Source: Pholiota molesta (lineage: Eukaryota; Basidiomycota; Agaricomycetes; Agaricales; Strophariaceae). Taken from it: a stretch of DNA of 64,000 bases. The notes beneath the pieces are model-generated. The model did not search any database. It worked only from the letters and a program-made list of their open reading frames with translations, and was not told the DNA's origin. The position numbers and the translations under genes are program-made. The stretch is taken from positions 1 to 64,000 of the forward strand of contig JACGCK010000136.1 of NCBI GenBank assembly GCA_014925825.1, given 5' to 3'. Shown here in pieces: positions 21,921 to 33,403 of this stretch. The first letter of the stretch is position 1, and every line of letters begins with the position of its first letter.

Positions 21921-22955
21921 ACCGTGAATAGTTACGTTTTTAAATGCATAAGAATCTAATCCATTGCGAATCAAAGCTTCTTGTATGTTTATTGACGACA
22001 TATTTGCGGGGTGGGCGGGGTACTTTGGAAAAATGCGAGGTTGTAGCTGTCTTCAAGTGTACGCGTCACTGATAGCTGTCTGCGAAACGTTTCTGACGTC
22101 GGCTATGTCGGCTCGTGCTCGACAGCTTTACAAGTAACAGTCTACAATATCCGTATTACCTGTCGTCACCTGGTGGGCACAAGGAATCGAGCGTCTTCCA
22201 GACACAATAGGCACGTCTACACGAGTGCCCCGGCCAAGATAAAATATCTCTATATATTGCTTACGCTGCAGGCAGACCCAAGACTGAAGAAGCCGTTGTG
22301 GACGTCTGGCTCTCCTTGACGAACATAAGCAGTACAAGGGGCTTAAATTAGCCATTGACACGAAGCTACGTATAATGACTTCATCTGCACATACATACTG
22401 TTGCGATATGGACCTCAGACATTGACGTAGATTTGAGATTCGTGAGTTCTGTTCGATTATATCGAACAAGTATGTATGTAAAACCGTGCACATACTACTG
22501 AATTACACGTGGGGCTCGGAGTAAGCGGAAAACAAGATGAATATCTAGACACAAACATTCTATGCCCAAGAATCATTCGTGACAGAAATTTTGTTGCACG
22601 AACACAGTGCCAGTAATAAATAGTTTTTTATCTACGAAAAAGTAGAGCCACTGACGAGCTATAAGTAAATGGATATAACATCCACATCACCTGTGAAATC
22701 CAGTTGGGGTGCGCTACAGCCTCGTCGAATCTCCTCTATGTTTTCGAGTTGACACTAATCTCAGGAAATGCATCCAGACCTCGAAGCCTTGAGAAGTGAG
22801 ATCCCCGCCAGAATATCGTTTAAAATAAGTACAGGCATACCTAGACCGCTCATCGCTCAAAATAAACTATTTTTATCATTGGTCATGGAGGCGCCGACCT
22901 ACCAAGTTATAGGTAGTCTAACTTCGTTTTGGGATGCCGAAGTGCAATGCTGAGG

Positions 22956-22962
22956 TATAAAA
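22956..22962 (+). promoter_or_regulatory. TATA box of lectin gene 2
   Basis: TATAAAA lies 89 bp upstream of the lectin 2 ATG, in the same AAGTGCAATGCTG context as in copy 1. Confidence 0.55.
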
Positions 22963-23044
22963 GACCATAAAACCTGAGCAATCACAGACCTCAGACCCAA
23001 CTACTTTCTCGTTCCATTCGAACCTTCGCTTTCATCTAATCACC

Positions 23045-24297
23045 ATGGGTTTCGTCGCAGTATCATCCTTAATTGCGATTGCGGTAGCAGGAGCTCATGC
23101 AGCAATTCCGGCGTATGTTAACATATTCCCTGCATTCTTGTAACATTTATCTAACGACGTTCGCCCTCTTTTAGTGCAGGCAACTTTGGCCAGCTCCAGC
23201 CTATTACTCGTGGCTCTTTTCCGCGCACACCCTGTATCACCGTCTTCGCTGCGGCCAATGGCTCGGCCGTCGTTATAAACGACTGCAGTGCGTCCACTGA
23301 ACGGCGTGGATGGGACGTTGTTGCTGGGGCGGGAACGCCCACGCAGATCCAGATCTTCAACACTTTTTGCATGGAGGTGACCGGAGGTGTGAACCAGCGG
23401 GGACGAAAGTCGAGATCAACTCCTGTGTCGCTGGAGACGCCAATCAATCGTGGCAATGGAACTTGGATGGAACGGTCCAATGGACGGGGACTGACAAGTG
23501 CCTCGATCTAACCAACGGTGATTTGGACAATGGTAATCAGGTTAGTTTCTCTTTTCTATTGACGCGCTTTTCTTGTGCTAATTTATCTGCGACTGGAAGT
23601 TGCAAATCGCGACCTGCGTAGCAGGAGACGAAAATCAACAGTGGACGTCCAACAACCTGGCCAAGTAAGTCGCGCATAAACTATTCCAGAATTCGAATTT
23701 AACGAGAGCACGTTAGTCCCGCCAACGAAGTTGTTCTCGCTAGCGATCGTAAGTCGATGCACCAGCTAATATTCATTAAATTCTTATGATTTGATATTTT
23801 ATAATTTTGCTTACAGCTTCCCTCTGTATGGGCGCAAACTCGTCGACGAACGGCTCGCCTGTCTTCATCACCTCTTGCAGCGATACCACTTCGCGCAAGG
23901 TCTGGACGCTTCCCGAAATCGGACACGGCAATAGCGGATCTTATCAACTCGCCTTCGGTCCTGACGGCACTGCCCCGATTAAATGCCTCACCGCCATGGA
24001 CGGCGTTGCCGCTCCAGGGACGAAGCTCCAACTCTGGGATTGCATCGCGGGCAGCGCAAGCCAGTTCTTCCTTCCTACCAACTTTATTCGCTGGGAGGGA
24101 ACTAATGCGGCGCAGGGCCTGTGTGTTGACCTGACCGATGGAATTACGAACGCGGGAAACCAGGTAAGTGAAAGGCGAGACATCTCTGAAACCCTTTGCT
24201 GACTCTGCTTTCGTAGCTTCAAATCGCAAACTGCACTGCGGGAGACAATAATCAGCTTTGGAACGATGTTGCTCCTTCTCCTCAAACAGCAATTTGA
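23045..24297 (+). pseudogene. Secreted R-type lectin, copy 2, frameshifted
   Basis: All six exons of lectin 1 are present with conserved splice sites (23045-23112, 23175-23540, 23600-23664, 23717-23748, 23817-24163, 24217-24297), and the signal peptide is intact. Exon 2 lacks one base near 23397 compared with copy 1: ACCAGCGGGG where copy 1 has ACCAGTCGGGG. This shifts the frame and gives an in-frame TAA at 23509-23511 before the second trefoil. Downstream exons still look protein-coding, so the break is recent or is a sequence error. The last intron here has a normal GT donor. A truncated permease follows on the opposite strand. Confidence 0.75.
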
Positions 24298-25862
24298 GCA
24301 TTGGAGCACTACGGTTCCGTGTGAGCAAGGTATAAAGGAAACTTACAGTATATTACCTTTATTCCTATTCGCGAGTGTTGAATCACGGACTACAACTGGA
24401 CTGTTCAGCACCTTTATAACACTGATATAATTGCATTCCACTCGCAATGTACCTGACTTTCGACTATTTGAATTCAACCTTCCACCGTAATTCATGCTAC
24501 AATGCATCATGCATCAAATCTCAGCAGAACATGGCTCTTGAAATGGCCACGGTGGAGGCACTCAAGGCTACAGACTCAAGGACGAAAGTGTTCTGAGTTG
24601 AAAAGTATCCGATGGTTTCCAGCGAGTCTTCTTGCACTTCCGTGCCGTGTGTCAAACCTCGTTTTGAATACCCTGTATGTATCTCGCCGAAGGTATGTCA
24701 GAGAGAAACCGATCGTTATTTATTTTTGACCGACCATTATCTGAAATTGAACCAGATTCACATCTCGTCGACTCGCGCAGTAACCTATATATCAGAAAGC
24801 TGGACTTATAACATTGAAATATGTAATTTAAACAAGACAAACCGGGCACGTATACATCATAGCTCACATCGAATTCAATAGCCATGCAGGTGTACATCCC
24901 ACCCCATCGCACAACTCTATTCGATCTTCTGACGCGCGAACTTCAGGGAAAAGAAAAACATCCATCAACTTCAGCCCTATCGTAACAGCAGACGTTAGAA
25001 GTTAGAACGCACCACATTAACGACCGTCCCATCCTCCAGCACCTCCCTCCGCGGAACGAGCTCGTAGCCAAACAACCGCGGCAGCACCGCCCGCCACACA
25101 GCCCAGTACGCGACGCCCGCGAGCATGATCGCGATCCCGACCAGACAATACCTACATAGGAGCAGAGACCGTCAGCGACCGCCGATGATGCGAACTAGAT
25201 TCGAATGGATACATACAGGTAGTACGGAAGTGGCGGCGTATCGCCGACTTTGTTCGCAGGGTGCAGGAAGGGCGCAATGATGACTAGTACAAGGAAAAGA
25301 AAACATCAGGGCCATGACCACGAACAGTAGAAGAGACACATGAAGACGTACGGAAGACAGCGGCAGCGAAGAAGAACACGGCAAACGGAAGCAGCCAAAC
25401 TGCAGCACAACACACCAGCCGTCAGAAACCAACCACGAGAAGCCCAACAACCGAAAGGAGACGTACTTTTGAATGGCCGTTGGATGTCCGGCTTCTTCCA
25501 CCTCAGCCAGAACAGGCCCTATAGAAAAACATTCCAATCAGCGCCAGTCGCAACCGAACAAACGAGAAAGAAAGGCAGACCAAGACGATGAAGAGATTGA
25601 TGATCTGCTGTTACGCTACAGCAGGAGGGGCGCTATGATCACGATCACCTATGAGCATTCGCCATGCGTTCAGCAACCGCGCGGAATGGAACAAGCAAGA
25701 AAGTCAATAGGACGCACGCACGGAGGGTACGAGATGCACGATGAGCACTGGAAGCGGCGATTTTCCCGTGGGCCATTCCGATGCCCAGAATTTGTTACCG
25801 AGAGGAAGTGGTACGCCTTCTTTTGCCAGCTCTTCATAAGGAAAACAGAAAATATGGGCGAA
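24241..25862. repeat. Segmental duplication shared with 33404-35085
   Basis: The end of lectin exon 6, its 3' flank and the 3' half of the minus-strand permease align collinearly with 33404-35085. The similarity stops at about 25862 within a permease intron, which marks where this copy was truncated. Confidence 0.75.
24995..25862 (-). pseudogene. Mup1-like permease, truncated 3' half
   Basis: On the minus strand this retains the last five or six exons of the permease: ELAKEGVPLPLGNKFW, WPTGKSPLP, then VIVIIAP and the C-terminal NVVRSNF with stop at 24995-24997. The 5' two thirds are missing; beyond 25862 the sequence is unrelated. In the exon encoding VIVIIAP a deletion of about 30 bp relative to 34815-34855 creates an in-frame TAG at 25616-25618. 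It is therefore dead twice over. It lies tail-to-tail with lectin 2, the same arrangement as the third module. Confidence 0.8.
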
Positions 25863-28220
25863 TTTAATAGCCACAAAAGCGTACATTGACCCTCCCCTAT
25901 AGAACATGTAAGCCAACATCCGAGGCGCCACACCCACCCAAAGCATCTGCGTGCCGCAGAAGCTGCATGATATGCGGCGTTCTTTGTACACGCAGATGGT
26001 ACGGTAGGGGTACGGGCGGCAACCGCGTGTAGTGAAGTCTGCAGGCCTGAGATGCTCTATGCCGAGTGTTGGTGGCACTGGCGGTGATAGCGGCGCCGGG
26101 AGGATGGCCTGAGTTGGCTGTGGATACGGAAGCAAGGAGCAATGGGCCGGAGCCGATGTTGGGGGTCTTCGCGGTGGTGGGGTCTTTCGGGCCCAGCCAA
26201 GCCGTCGAGTGCGGACCTCAGGACCTGCAATCCGTGAACGTACCAAGAGGAACTAGTCTAAAAAATGAGCGACATCAAAGGCAATATGAACCCGTTCCTA
26301 CGCGAATACGCTCACCGTATTCAACCACAAGAAGCGCGAACGAAAACGATCTCAACGTCCCAAATTGCCCCCTATGTGTTCCCATCCCCAGACCAGCTAC
26401 AAGGCCAGCCACGCTTGCCTGTAAATGGCAGTGCTCCCACAGCGTCTACGACTAGACCTCTCCGATTAAAGGAATGTTCCGGCGCTACCAATGACGAAGG
26501 TGTGAAAGGTGCAGGTATGCGGTGCGCGCTAAGGGTACATGGACTTCTTGCGTATTCACCGCGTCCTAATGAAATGATAAGTAGTGTCCGAGAGTTCACG
26601 TGCATTAGGGAAGACAAGAGGTTCTGTGCGTGTCGACTGCAAGGGAAAGGTGGCGTACAGGACAACACTAGATGTGAACCTCGCCGCCGCCGGAGCATCC
26701 CAATATACCGGCTACCCATGGATGGTCAGCAAGAGAGCAAAAGCCATGCGCGATCGAAGGAGTATCGAAGCCTTCTTGCTTGCCCAGCACCTTGGATCGC
26801 GGGTTGCGTTTGTAGGGTAGTTTCAGAGGAGGTATACCCAGCAAGGCTACTAAAAGAACGAATAGACATGTCAGCAGGAGAGCGCGAGGTGAAAGGCGAC
26901 GTACTCTTAGTGCCACGCGTGCGCAACGTTCGTCGTCCCCATCTTCCCCAGGCCAGTCTCCATCTCCATCTCCATCTCCAGCCTTCAGCTTCAAAGCTTC
27001 ACTAGCCACTGGTAAAAGCGGATGGTCTCATATGGGATGGCGTGTTTGGTATCGTTAGAGTGAGATCGATAAACCAATACGGCGCCGCCCTAACAAATAC
27101 TCAAATTCTTGGGGATGGGGCAAAATTTGGTCAGTATATTGAGCAACAGAAAAAAAACAAACGATAAGCCCATGCATGAGCCCAAGTCGTTCGGCGAAGG
27201 TAGGACTCGCCTGCGGGGCGCTTTTGGGCGGCATCGATCCGTACCCATCGTCGGGCCATCGATAGGCGTCATCAGAGCCCCTGGCGACTGGTGCGCCGCA
27301 CATGAGAGCCCAGAACGACACACGCTCCGTCTAAGCTCGTGTCGTGCGCCAGAGGACACCCGAGTCCAGCCACGGGCCCGGCGATGGGTCGAATATTGAG
27401 GATGTGGTTGAAGTTGAAGAAGACGCGTGCGTGGAAGAAAAGGTAACCAGGCCCGGGCCGGGAAGCTTGACCAATGGCCGCGGCGGGCGATTTTGTGTGG
27501 AGGAGTAGACAAAACAGAAGGCCACAAGAAGGCTATAAAGCCTAAGATAATACATATGTGAAGGGTGCCGCAGAGGGATGCTCTCCAAAGCTTCAGCGCT
27601 TCAGCGCTCGCTCAGCCCAAAGTTTCAACGTTCAACGGCCATGATGGCAAAGAGGTCCGCTATCAAAATGTGGAAGATAGAGAGTGGGTGTTGCACCTGT
27701 CGTTCTTTGGGCAGCGAAACTTTTTTACAATGAAATCAGATCAAATCACATCCCATCTGCGTCCGTCGGTATTTAGCGCAGATCATTCTGATTATTCTGC
27801 TCAGGCACGCCGCACGTTTCTTGATTCTGTCGTAGACGTCGTAATATCAAACATATGGGATTGATCTCAACTCTCGAGAGTATAAACGAGTGCCTACGAA
27901 CGTCATGTAGCCTCCAAAGCTCTACAAAGAGGGTGGTCTAGTGATTGTTACGTCCTCAGCCTTATTGTGCGACCCAAGAGGCCGTTGATGCTGCGAATAA
28001 TTCTCGACGACCAACTTTCGCATATCAAGAATGAGGCTCGATGCCTAATGTAGATAAAGAGTAATTAGAACTCGTCAATCGAAGTCTCAAATCTGAAGTT
28101 CATAGATACATACCGACACCGAATCAGAGATACGTAGCATCTAAGTTCAAAGGCATCATCAGAACAATATAATTAAAGACCATGATAAGTCGCACGTACG
28201 AGAACTGCGTGGTCGTTCAT
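25863..28220. other. No confident gene; unidentified open frame 26265-27005
   Basis: The longest frame (plus, 26265-27005, 246 codons) begins MSDIKGNMNPFLREYAHR. It resembles nothing I know and has no clear domain, signal peptide or membrane segment. A minus-strand frame over 25863-26246 is an accidental extension of the permease relic. A CCATCT hexamer run lies near 26960. I treat the region as intergenic and probably repeat-derived. Confidence 0.3.
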
Positions 28221-28228
28221 CGATGATA

Positions 28229-28442
28229 TGTTGGATTGACTGATTTCAAGCGCTCCACCGACGTACCATGCTGCTTGGTTGCGTGACTTTCTATTTCACA
28301 ACATCTTTGTTTTTTATATTTCATGTGATTTCTACGTAGTTGTTGATGTATTTAAGTAGCTACGATGATGAATGGGACCTCGCGCGTTTGCGAGGGTCCC
28401 TTTTCCACCCGCCTAAACGTTCGAGAACCGTTTAAATCAACA
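28229..28442 (+). repeat. 5' LTR of the gag-only copia-type element
   Basis: 214 bp, identical to 29586-29799. It contains a stem-loop at about 28375-28401 (GGGACCTCGC, loop, GCGAGGGTCCC), which might mark the transcript end region (inference). Confidence 0.9.
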
Positions 28443-28623
28443 CAAACGCGCATTATACCCTCTGCGCAGCTCTCGTGCCATTCCGAGCGACATCTTTGCT
28501 TTCTCTCTCATCACGCAAACTCGGTCTTATTTTTAGGTTGCAGTACCTAGCGAAATAAACTGCAGAAGAACCCTCCGAGACACTTTTATTCCGCTATCCT
28601 TGCTATTCAATCCCCCTCTCGAG

Positions 28624-29484
28624 ATGACGACCTCTGAATCTACTGTTCGCTTCGAACGCCTCAACAACACCAACTATGCGGAGTGGTCTCTTCGCATGGA
28701 AGCTGTTCTCGTGCGGGCAGGCTTGTGGGAAGTGGTTCAGCCAACTGTCGACACTTTCACTGCGGACGGAAAGGAGAAGGACGCATCGACGATTGCGACG
28801 GAATTCGAAGCCGCGCTGAAGGCGCGCAAGAAGACGAAGATGACTGAAGCGCGAGCCGAGATTATTTTGCGCCTCGAGGATGGCCAATTATCTCATTGCC
28901 TGCGATCAGACGACCCCCGCGAAATTTGGCTAAATTTAGCAAGTGTTCATCGGGCCGCCGGATTCGCGACAAGCTTAGCGCTGCGCCGCAAATTTCTCAC
29001 GCTGAAGAAGACCTCCGAGACTATGCAAGCCTGGATTGGACAAATTCAAGCACTCGCTTTTCGACTGGAGCAAGCCGGGATAACTGTCAGCGACCAGGAC
29101 AAAATCCTCGCTTTAACCATGGGACTCCCTCCGAGCTACGATCCCGTCATCATCAATTTTGATTCCACTCCCACCGACCAACTCACTCTCACTCATGTGA
29201 TTTCGCGCTTGCTAAATGAGGAAGTCCGCCAACTTTCCGGAAAACCGAACGCCGAAAATTCCGAAGGGGCACAAGACGAGGCGATGGCCGTCACTCAGCG
29301 CGGAAACAAGCGCGGGCTAGTGCGCCAAACTTCCGAAATTATTTGCTTCTTTTGCGACAAGAAGGGACATTACAAGTCAGATTGTCCAGAGAGATTAGCT
29401 TGGGAGAAGACGAAGGGGAAGAATGCCGAGACCGCTGCAGCCGTTTCGATATCCGACGACGAAGATTCCGATTTAGCCTTTTGA
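28624..29484 (+). CDS. Copia-type Gag protein with CCHC zinc knuckle
   Basis: A 286-residue frame starts at the first in-frame ATG (MTTSESTVRFERLNNTNYAEW). The N-terminal FERLNNTNYAEWSLRMEAVL segment and the helical middle (MQAWIGQIQALAFRLEQAG, ILALTMGLPPSYD) are typical of Ty1/copia Gag (UBN2-type). The C-terminus has a zinc knuckle CFFCDKKGHYKSDC (C-x2-C-x4-H-x4-C) and an acidic tail. Gag would form the virus-like particle and bind the element RNA. No pol domain follows. The intact frame with identical LTRs suggests it is still functional. Confidence 0.9.
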   Translation: MTTSESTVRFERLNNTNYAEWSLRMEAVLVRAGLWEVVQPTVDTFTADGKEKDASTIATEFEAALKARKKTKMTEARAEIILRLEDGQLSHCLRSDDPREIWLNLASVHRAAGFATSLALRRKFLTLKKTSETMQAWIGQIQALAFRLEQAGITVSDQDKILALTMGLPPSYDPVIINFDSTPTDQLTLTHVISRLLNEEVRQLSGKPNAENSEGAQDEAMAVTQRGNKRGLVRQTSEIICFFCDKKGHYKSDCPERLAWEKTKGKNAETAAAVSISDDEDSDLAF

Positions 29485-29585
29485 AGGATTTTGATAAGAT
29501 TGCGGGGGTGCTGCGGGTATGAAGTTTCCTTTATTTCCTTTTTGATATTCCTTTCATCGTTTGCGGTGTTGCGCTTGCGGGGGTG

Positions 29586-29799
29586 TGTTGGATTGACTGA
29601 TTTCAAGCGCTCCACCGACGTACCATGCTGCTTGGTTGCGTGACTTTCTATTTCACAACATCTTTGTTTTTTATATTTCATGTGATTTCTACGTAGTTGT
29701 TGATGTATTTAAGTAGCTACGATGATGAATGGGACCTCGCGCGTTTGCGAGGGTCCCTTTTCCACCCGCCTAAACGTTCGAGAACCGTTTAAATCAACA
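29586..29799 (+). repeat. 3' LTR of the gag-only copia-type element
   Basis: 214 bp, identical to the 5' LTR, followed directly by the TGATA target duplication. Confidence 0.9.
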
Positions 29800-29804
29800 T
29801 GATA

Positions 29805-30535
29805 TTACTGTGTTCGAATTGTAAAATTGAGGTTGGAGATAATCGCATTCTCAATGTCTTATACCCAACCTTTTCTTGTATTTGTTATGATGATGGTCTC
29901 CTTGTTGGTGATAGCTCTGAAATTTTATTTTGTAATCAAATAAAATACAAGTTCAATAGCCCTATCGACAAACCATATCCATGAGCTAAAATGTCCGCGG
30001 AAAATCGTATATGTATAGCGTACAAATTATACAGCAACTCAAAATTCATCATATATACTTGAAAGCAAACTGTAAAATCGACACGCTTTGCCTACTTGTC
30101 AGAACGCTAAATGGGTTTCCATGTCGGGTTTCTGGTGGTCTTCCCCATGATCGATGGTTGGGCAGAGTGCCCCTGTATCCCTTTACCTTTAAGCACAGGT
30201 AAGCCTGTGGAGGCCTGGGCAAAAATCGGCGCGGATGGGCTATACGGTGAAAGGGAGAAATTCGAAGGAGTGGCATTTGAAGGTTGAGCGCGAGAGGTAG
30301 TTGATAGCCTATTACGAAGGCGATGGGTGGCGGATGTTTAAATTGATGTTGAAACCTCAGCGGAGGTTGTGCGAGTGCTGCTGCTACTGCTGCTACTACG
30401 CGCACGAGGCGAGAACGAAGACATCGACGGCGAATTCGAGAGGTGGCGAGCAGCGGAGGGGAAAGTGATTGCAGCGCGGCCGCGTGTAGCAGTCAAAGAC
30501 TAGGAATGCGAGAAGATGAAGGAAAAGATGCAATG
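29805..30535. other. Intergenic, no gene recognised
   Basis: The AT-rich first part and the more GC-rich part from 30200 contain no convincing coding frame. The right end is the likely 3' untranslated region of the minus-strand NACHT gene. Confidence 0.4.
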
Positions 30536-33190
30536 TCAGGCGTATGATCGTGATGCGGCGGGTTCGTCGGACGTGGAAATCGTGTATTGCGTAGTTTCTT
30601 CGCCGGGCGATGGTGTTGGAAATGCTGGTTTGTAGTTCGCGCATATCGAACAGTCTGCCTGGTGTGCGTGCTCGGGAACAGAAATGCCGCATCTCTAATG
30701 AAGGAACGGCACGCGTCAATGGTGTCAGTGAACTACCATAAACGCCGAATAAAACCACATACATTGATGTATTCCAGAGCAGAATCGGCCATTCTCTTCC
30801 TCCCTCTACTGATGGGCTCGTCGTCCTTGTACTGAACGGCGAGCTCCCACAAAAGTCGTGCCAACTTGGGGTCTTCTGGCGCAGCAGCGAGAATCCTCGG
30901 AAAGTACCTTAGGTCGCTGTATACGATCTTGAGTGTTGGAGGCGAATCAGGATCATGGTAATGCCGGTGGCTTTCAACCCCAATTCCAATACGATCATCA
31001 AATCTTTAATATTATTTTGTGTTAGATGTCAAAATTTGATGTACAGCACAACATCGGTAGACATACCTTCGACCAAGTACCTTCAGAAGCTCTTCCGCCA
31101 GTGCCCCAATTTTGACTTGATCCGCAAAGTAAACCCCAGCTCGGGAAGAATCAGTGAAGAAGTTTTGAAGAATACTGCATTTGTTAACTCGCACAACAGT
31201 CATATGCGATATTTTTTGGAACCGGAATAATTCCATGTCTAGCTTCATGAGATGAATCGCGTCGGAAGGAGGCAGACTATGCACCAATATGTCGAAGATA
31301 TCAGATACCGACACAACGGTATATATATGGGGGTCTGGAATTGCATAGACGGCGGAGATATGGCGCTGGATAAATTCAGGATATTGTTGGTATCGGTGAC
31401 AAATCCAGTCGTCAAACTCGTCCCTCAACCGTCGATATAAGTCTGCATTGATTTCACTACACTGTCAAAAGTTGCAGCATCAGCAACGTATGCAAGGCGG
31501 ATCAAGTAGGAGGTAAGTTATACCTCGGTTCGCAAATGATCGAAGAAAGCATCCCATTTTGTCATATAGAACACTTCCAGTGGAATATTCGAGAGAAAGC
31601 TCGTCAAAGAAAAGTTCTTCAAATCGGTTACAAGCTCTTCCGTATGGGGGACTTCAACATAGTGATGTATGAATCCGTTCACTATGACAGCGAATCGGTC
31701 TAGGTCTTCATACTCCTTTTCCGACGCAATAGTGATGTATCTGTGGAGACGTCGAGCGAGGTCTGTATGTCGTAACGTAGCGTCAAGAAAGAAGCACTCT
31801 GTGCGGCTTTTATCCATCAGAAAGTCTTGTAGAGAGGCGTGGTACAGACGGAGATTATTGTTTTTGTCACAGCTGCCTAATGTTGGTACTAGAATGAGGG
31901 CATGCATATCGATGAGGGCAGCCGCAACGTCTCCAGTTTCGTATCCCAGGAGTGTTTCTACAAAATCAACACACAGAAATTCACCGTAACCAGTTTGCAA
32001 GAAGACAAGCGCGAGGATCTCAAGAACTCGAGTTATATCCTCGACAGATGATAGGATGAGATCGTATAGGGAATCTAGCTGCGCGAATGGGGTATCCTTT
32101 CCGGGATCAGCCAAGCCGAGAACGATTTTGAGCTGCTTCGTTGGATTGCGCCGCGGAGAATCGATGTATTTCATGACTGTCGAGGCGTATATAAATTGTC
32201 CAGAGGCCTTTCGAAGGAGATAGTCGATGTCCTCTTGGCTCGGCCATGGTACCGGGAGAGTGTTACCGGAGGGGTGTAGCTCTCTGATTTCGCCAAATTT
32301 CGCGAATAGGAAGATACAGATGTCATCATCGGGTTTATAATGCTCGTCGAGCGCCAGGCCTTGCATCAAGGACTGCAAAGGCTCCCTGTTAAACGTTTGT
32401 CGGATGATGTATTCGGGTCGGCTTGCGACGAGGAAGATGAGCGGGATGCATAGTTGTTGAATGGATGTGGCAAGAGCATGTAGGAGCTCCTTCTGTACCG
32501 TTTCTTCGCGGGCTTCGTCCAAGCCATCTATAATAACGAGTCTGGGTTGGGCGATAGAAGTTTGCGTGAATTCACCGGCGGCGTCGTTAAGAGGTTTAAT
32601 GATCAGCGCTTGCATCTGGCTCAAGAGTGTACGGGAGAAGACGAGAGGGTCCTGTTCTACAGCGATTACGATGTGTGCACGAAGCTCAGGAATTGATATG
32701 GAGAGCTGATAGGATATGGATGCAATGAATCGCGAGGTGTCGTTGCGCCCAATGCCGGTGCGAGAGAAGAAGAATGATGCAACAAGGAGTCCTTCTTTGG
32801 CGCAGATCTCCGCTATAGTTTGCGCAATCGCTGTTTTGCCCGACCCCGCTGGACCGTATATCCAGACGATAAACTTCTTGAGAACTTCTGGGTTTCGCAC
32901 CCAGTGTTTGAGCTCCGCGAGGATTGCCAAGCGTGTCTGCGGATGGCATTTCGGAGGGTCGACTCGCTCGGCAGCATCGTAAAAGGCTCCAGCAGTGACG
33001 TTCTGGTGGAGGAGATCAAGACCTGCAGAACGCAGATCAACAATTCGTTGATTAGTCTCTGAGAACAAGTATAGTATGTACCTCGGCTGCTGCTGGCTTT
33101 TAGATCTCCGGTATGGAAATGGGCGTCGCCTTGAACGTTTGAAAACTGACCTCCTTCAATTACAGTTTTATGACTAGTTCTATGGAACAT
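30536..33190 (-). CDS. NACHT-domain NTPase (NLR-like), five exons
   Basis: Exons 33190-33082, 33022-31524, 31461-31067, 31003-30763 and 30694-30536 join in phase into 800 residues. The short N-terminal part carries VIEGGQFSNVQGD, a motif common at the start of basidiomycete NACHT proteins. It is followed by a GLDLLHQNVTAGAFYDAAER linker and CHPQTR. The NTPase core has Walker A GPAGSGKTAIAQ and Walker B LVIIDGLDEA (NPHP3_N-type NACHT), then the helical arm ending near FFDHLRTEV. Fungal NLRs of this class act in non-self recognition and programmed cell death. The ~260-residue C-terminal part has no WD, ankyrin or TPR repeats that I can see. Its tail has CGISVPEHAHQADCSIC. Exon 1 starts only ~215 bp from the lectin remnant. 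Confidence 0.85.
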
Positions 33191-33403
33191 CGCACAGCGC
33201 GCGAACGGCACAGGATGGAGGGAACGAAGAGAGCATTGTGACTGATAATCACAGCCTCAGGAACCCATCCCTGACACTGACATAAACATTGACCATTGTG
33301 TTGCAGCACTGCGGTCTCTGCCCCAACACGGAACAGGGCCCACAGACCTAATTTTAGCACAAGCGCTAGCAACTACGGTAATGGGCGGGATCAAAGGTGC
33401 CTG

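Larger units (their letters stand above)
21230..24400 (+). repeat. Tandem segmental duplication, unit 2 (intergenic region + lectin 2)
   Basis: This is the second unit of the tandem pair begun at 18090, beginning with the same GTGTTGGTC...GACTCGTCTG block. It differs by an insertion at about 21731-21920 and by substitutions throughout. Its 3' flank is shared with a third locus at 33463 onward. Confidence 0.8.
28229..29799 (+). mobile_element. Gag-only Ty1/copia-type LTR element (TR-GAG-like), complete
   Basis: Two 214 bp LTRs (28229-28442 and 29586-29799) are identical throughout by eye, begin TGTTGG and end AACA. The element is flanked by a 5 bp target duplication TGATA (28224-28228 and 29800-29804). 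Between the LTRs is a single gag frame. Only ~100 bp separate its stop from the 3' LTR, and a purine-rich TGCGGGGGTG precedes that LTR. Protease, integrase, reverse transcriptase and RNase H are absent, so movement would need enzymes from another element. Identical LTRs imply a very recent insertion. Confidence 0.9.

Noticed and set aside
25704..26246. Possible permease exon extending upstream of the truncated copy
   Set aside because: Only the part up to about 25862 matches the intact permease; beyond it the frame is accidental and proline-rich.
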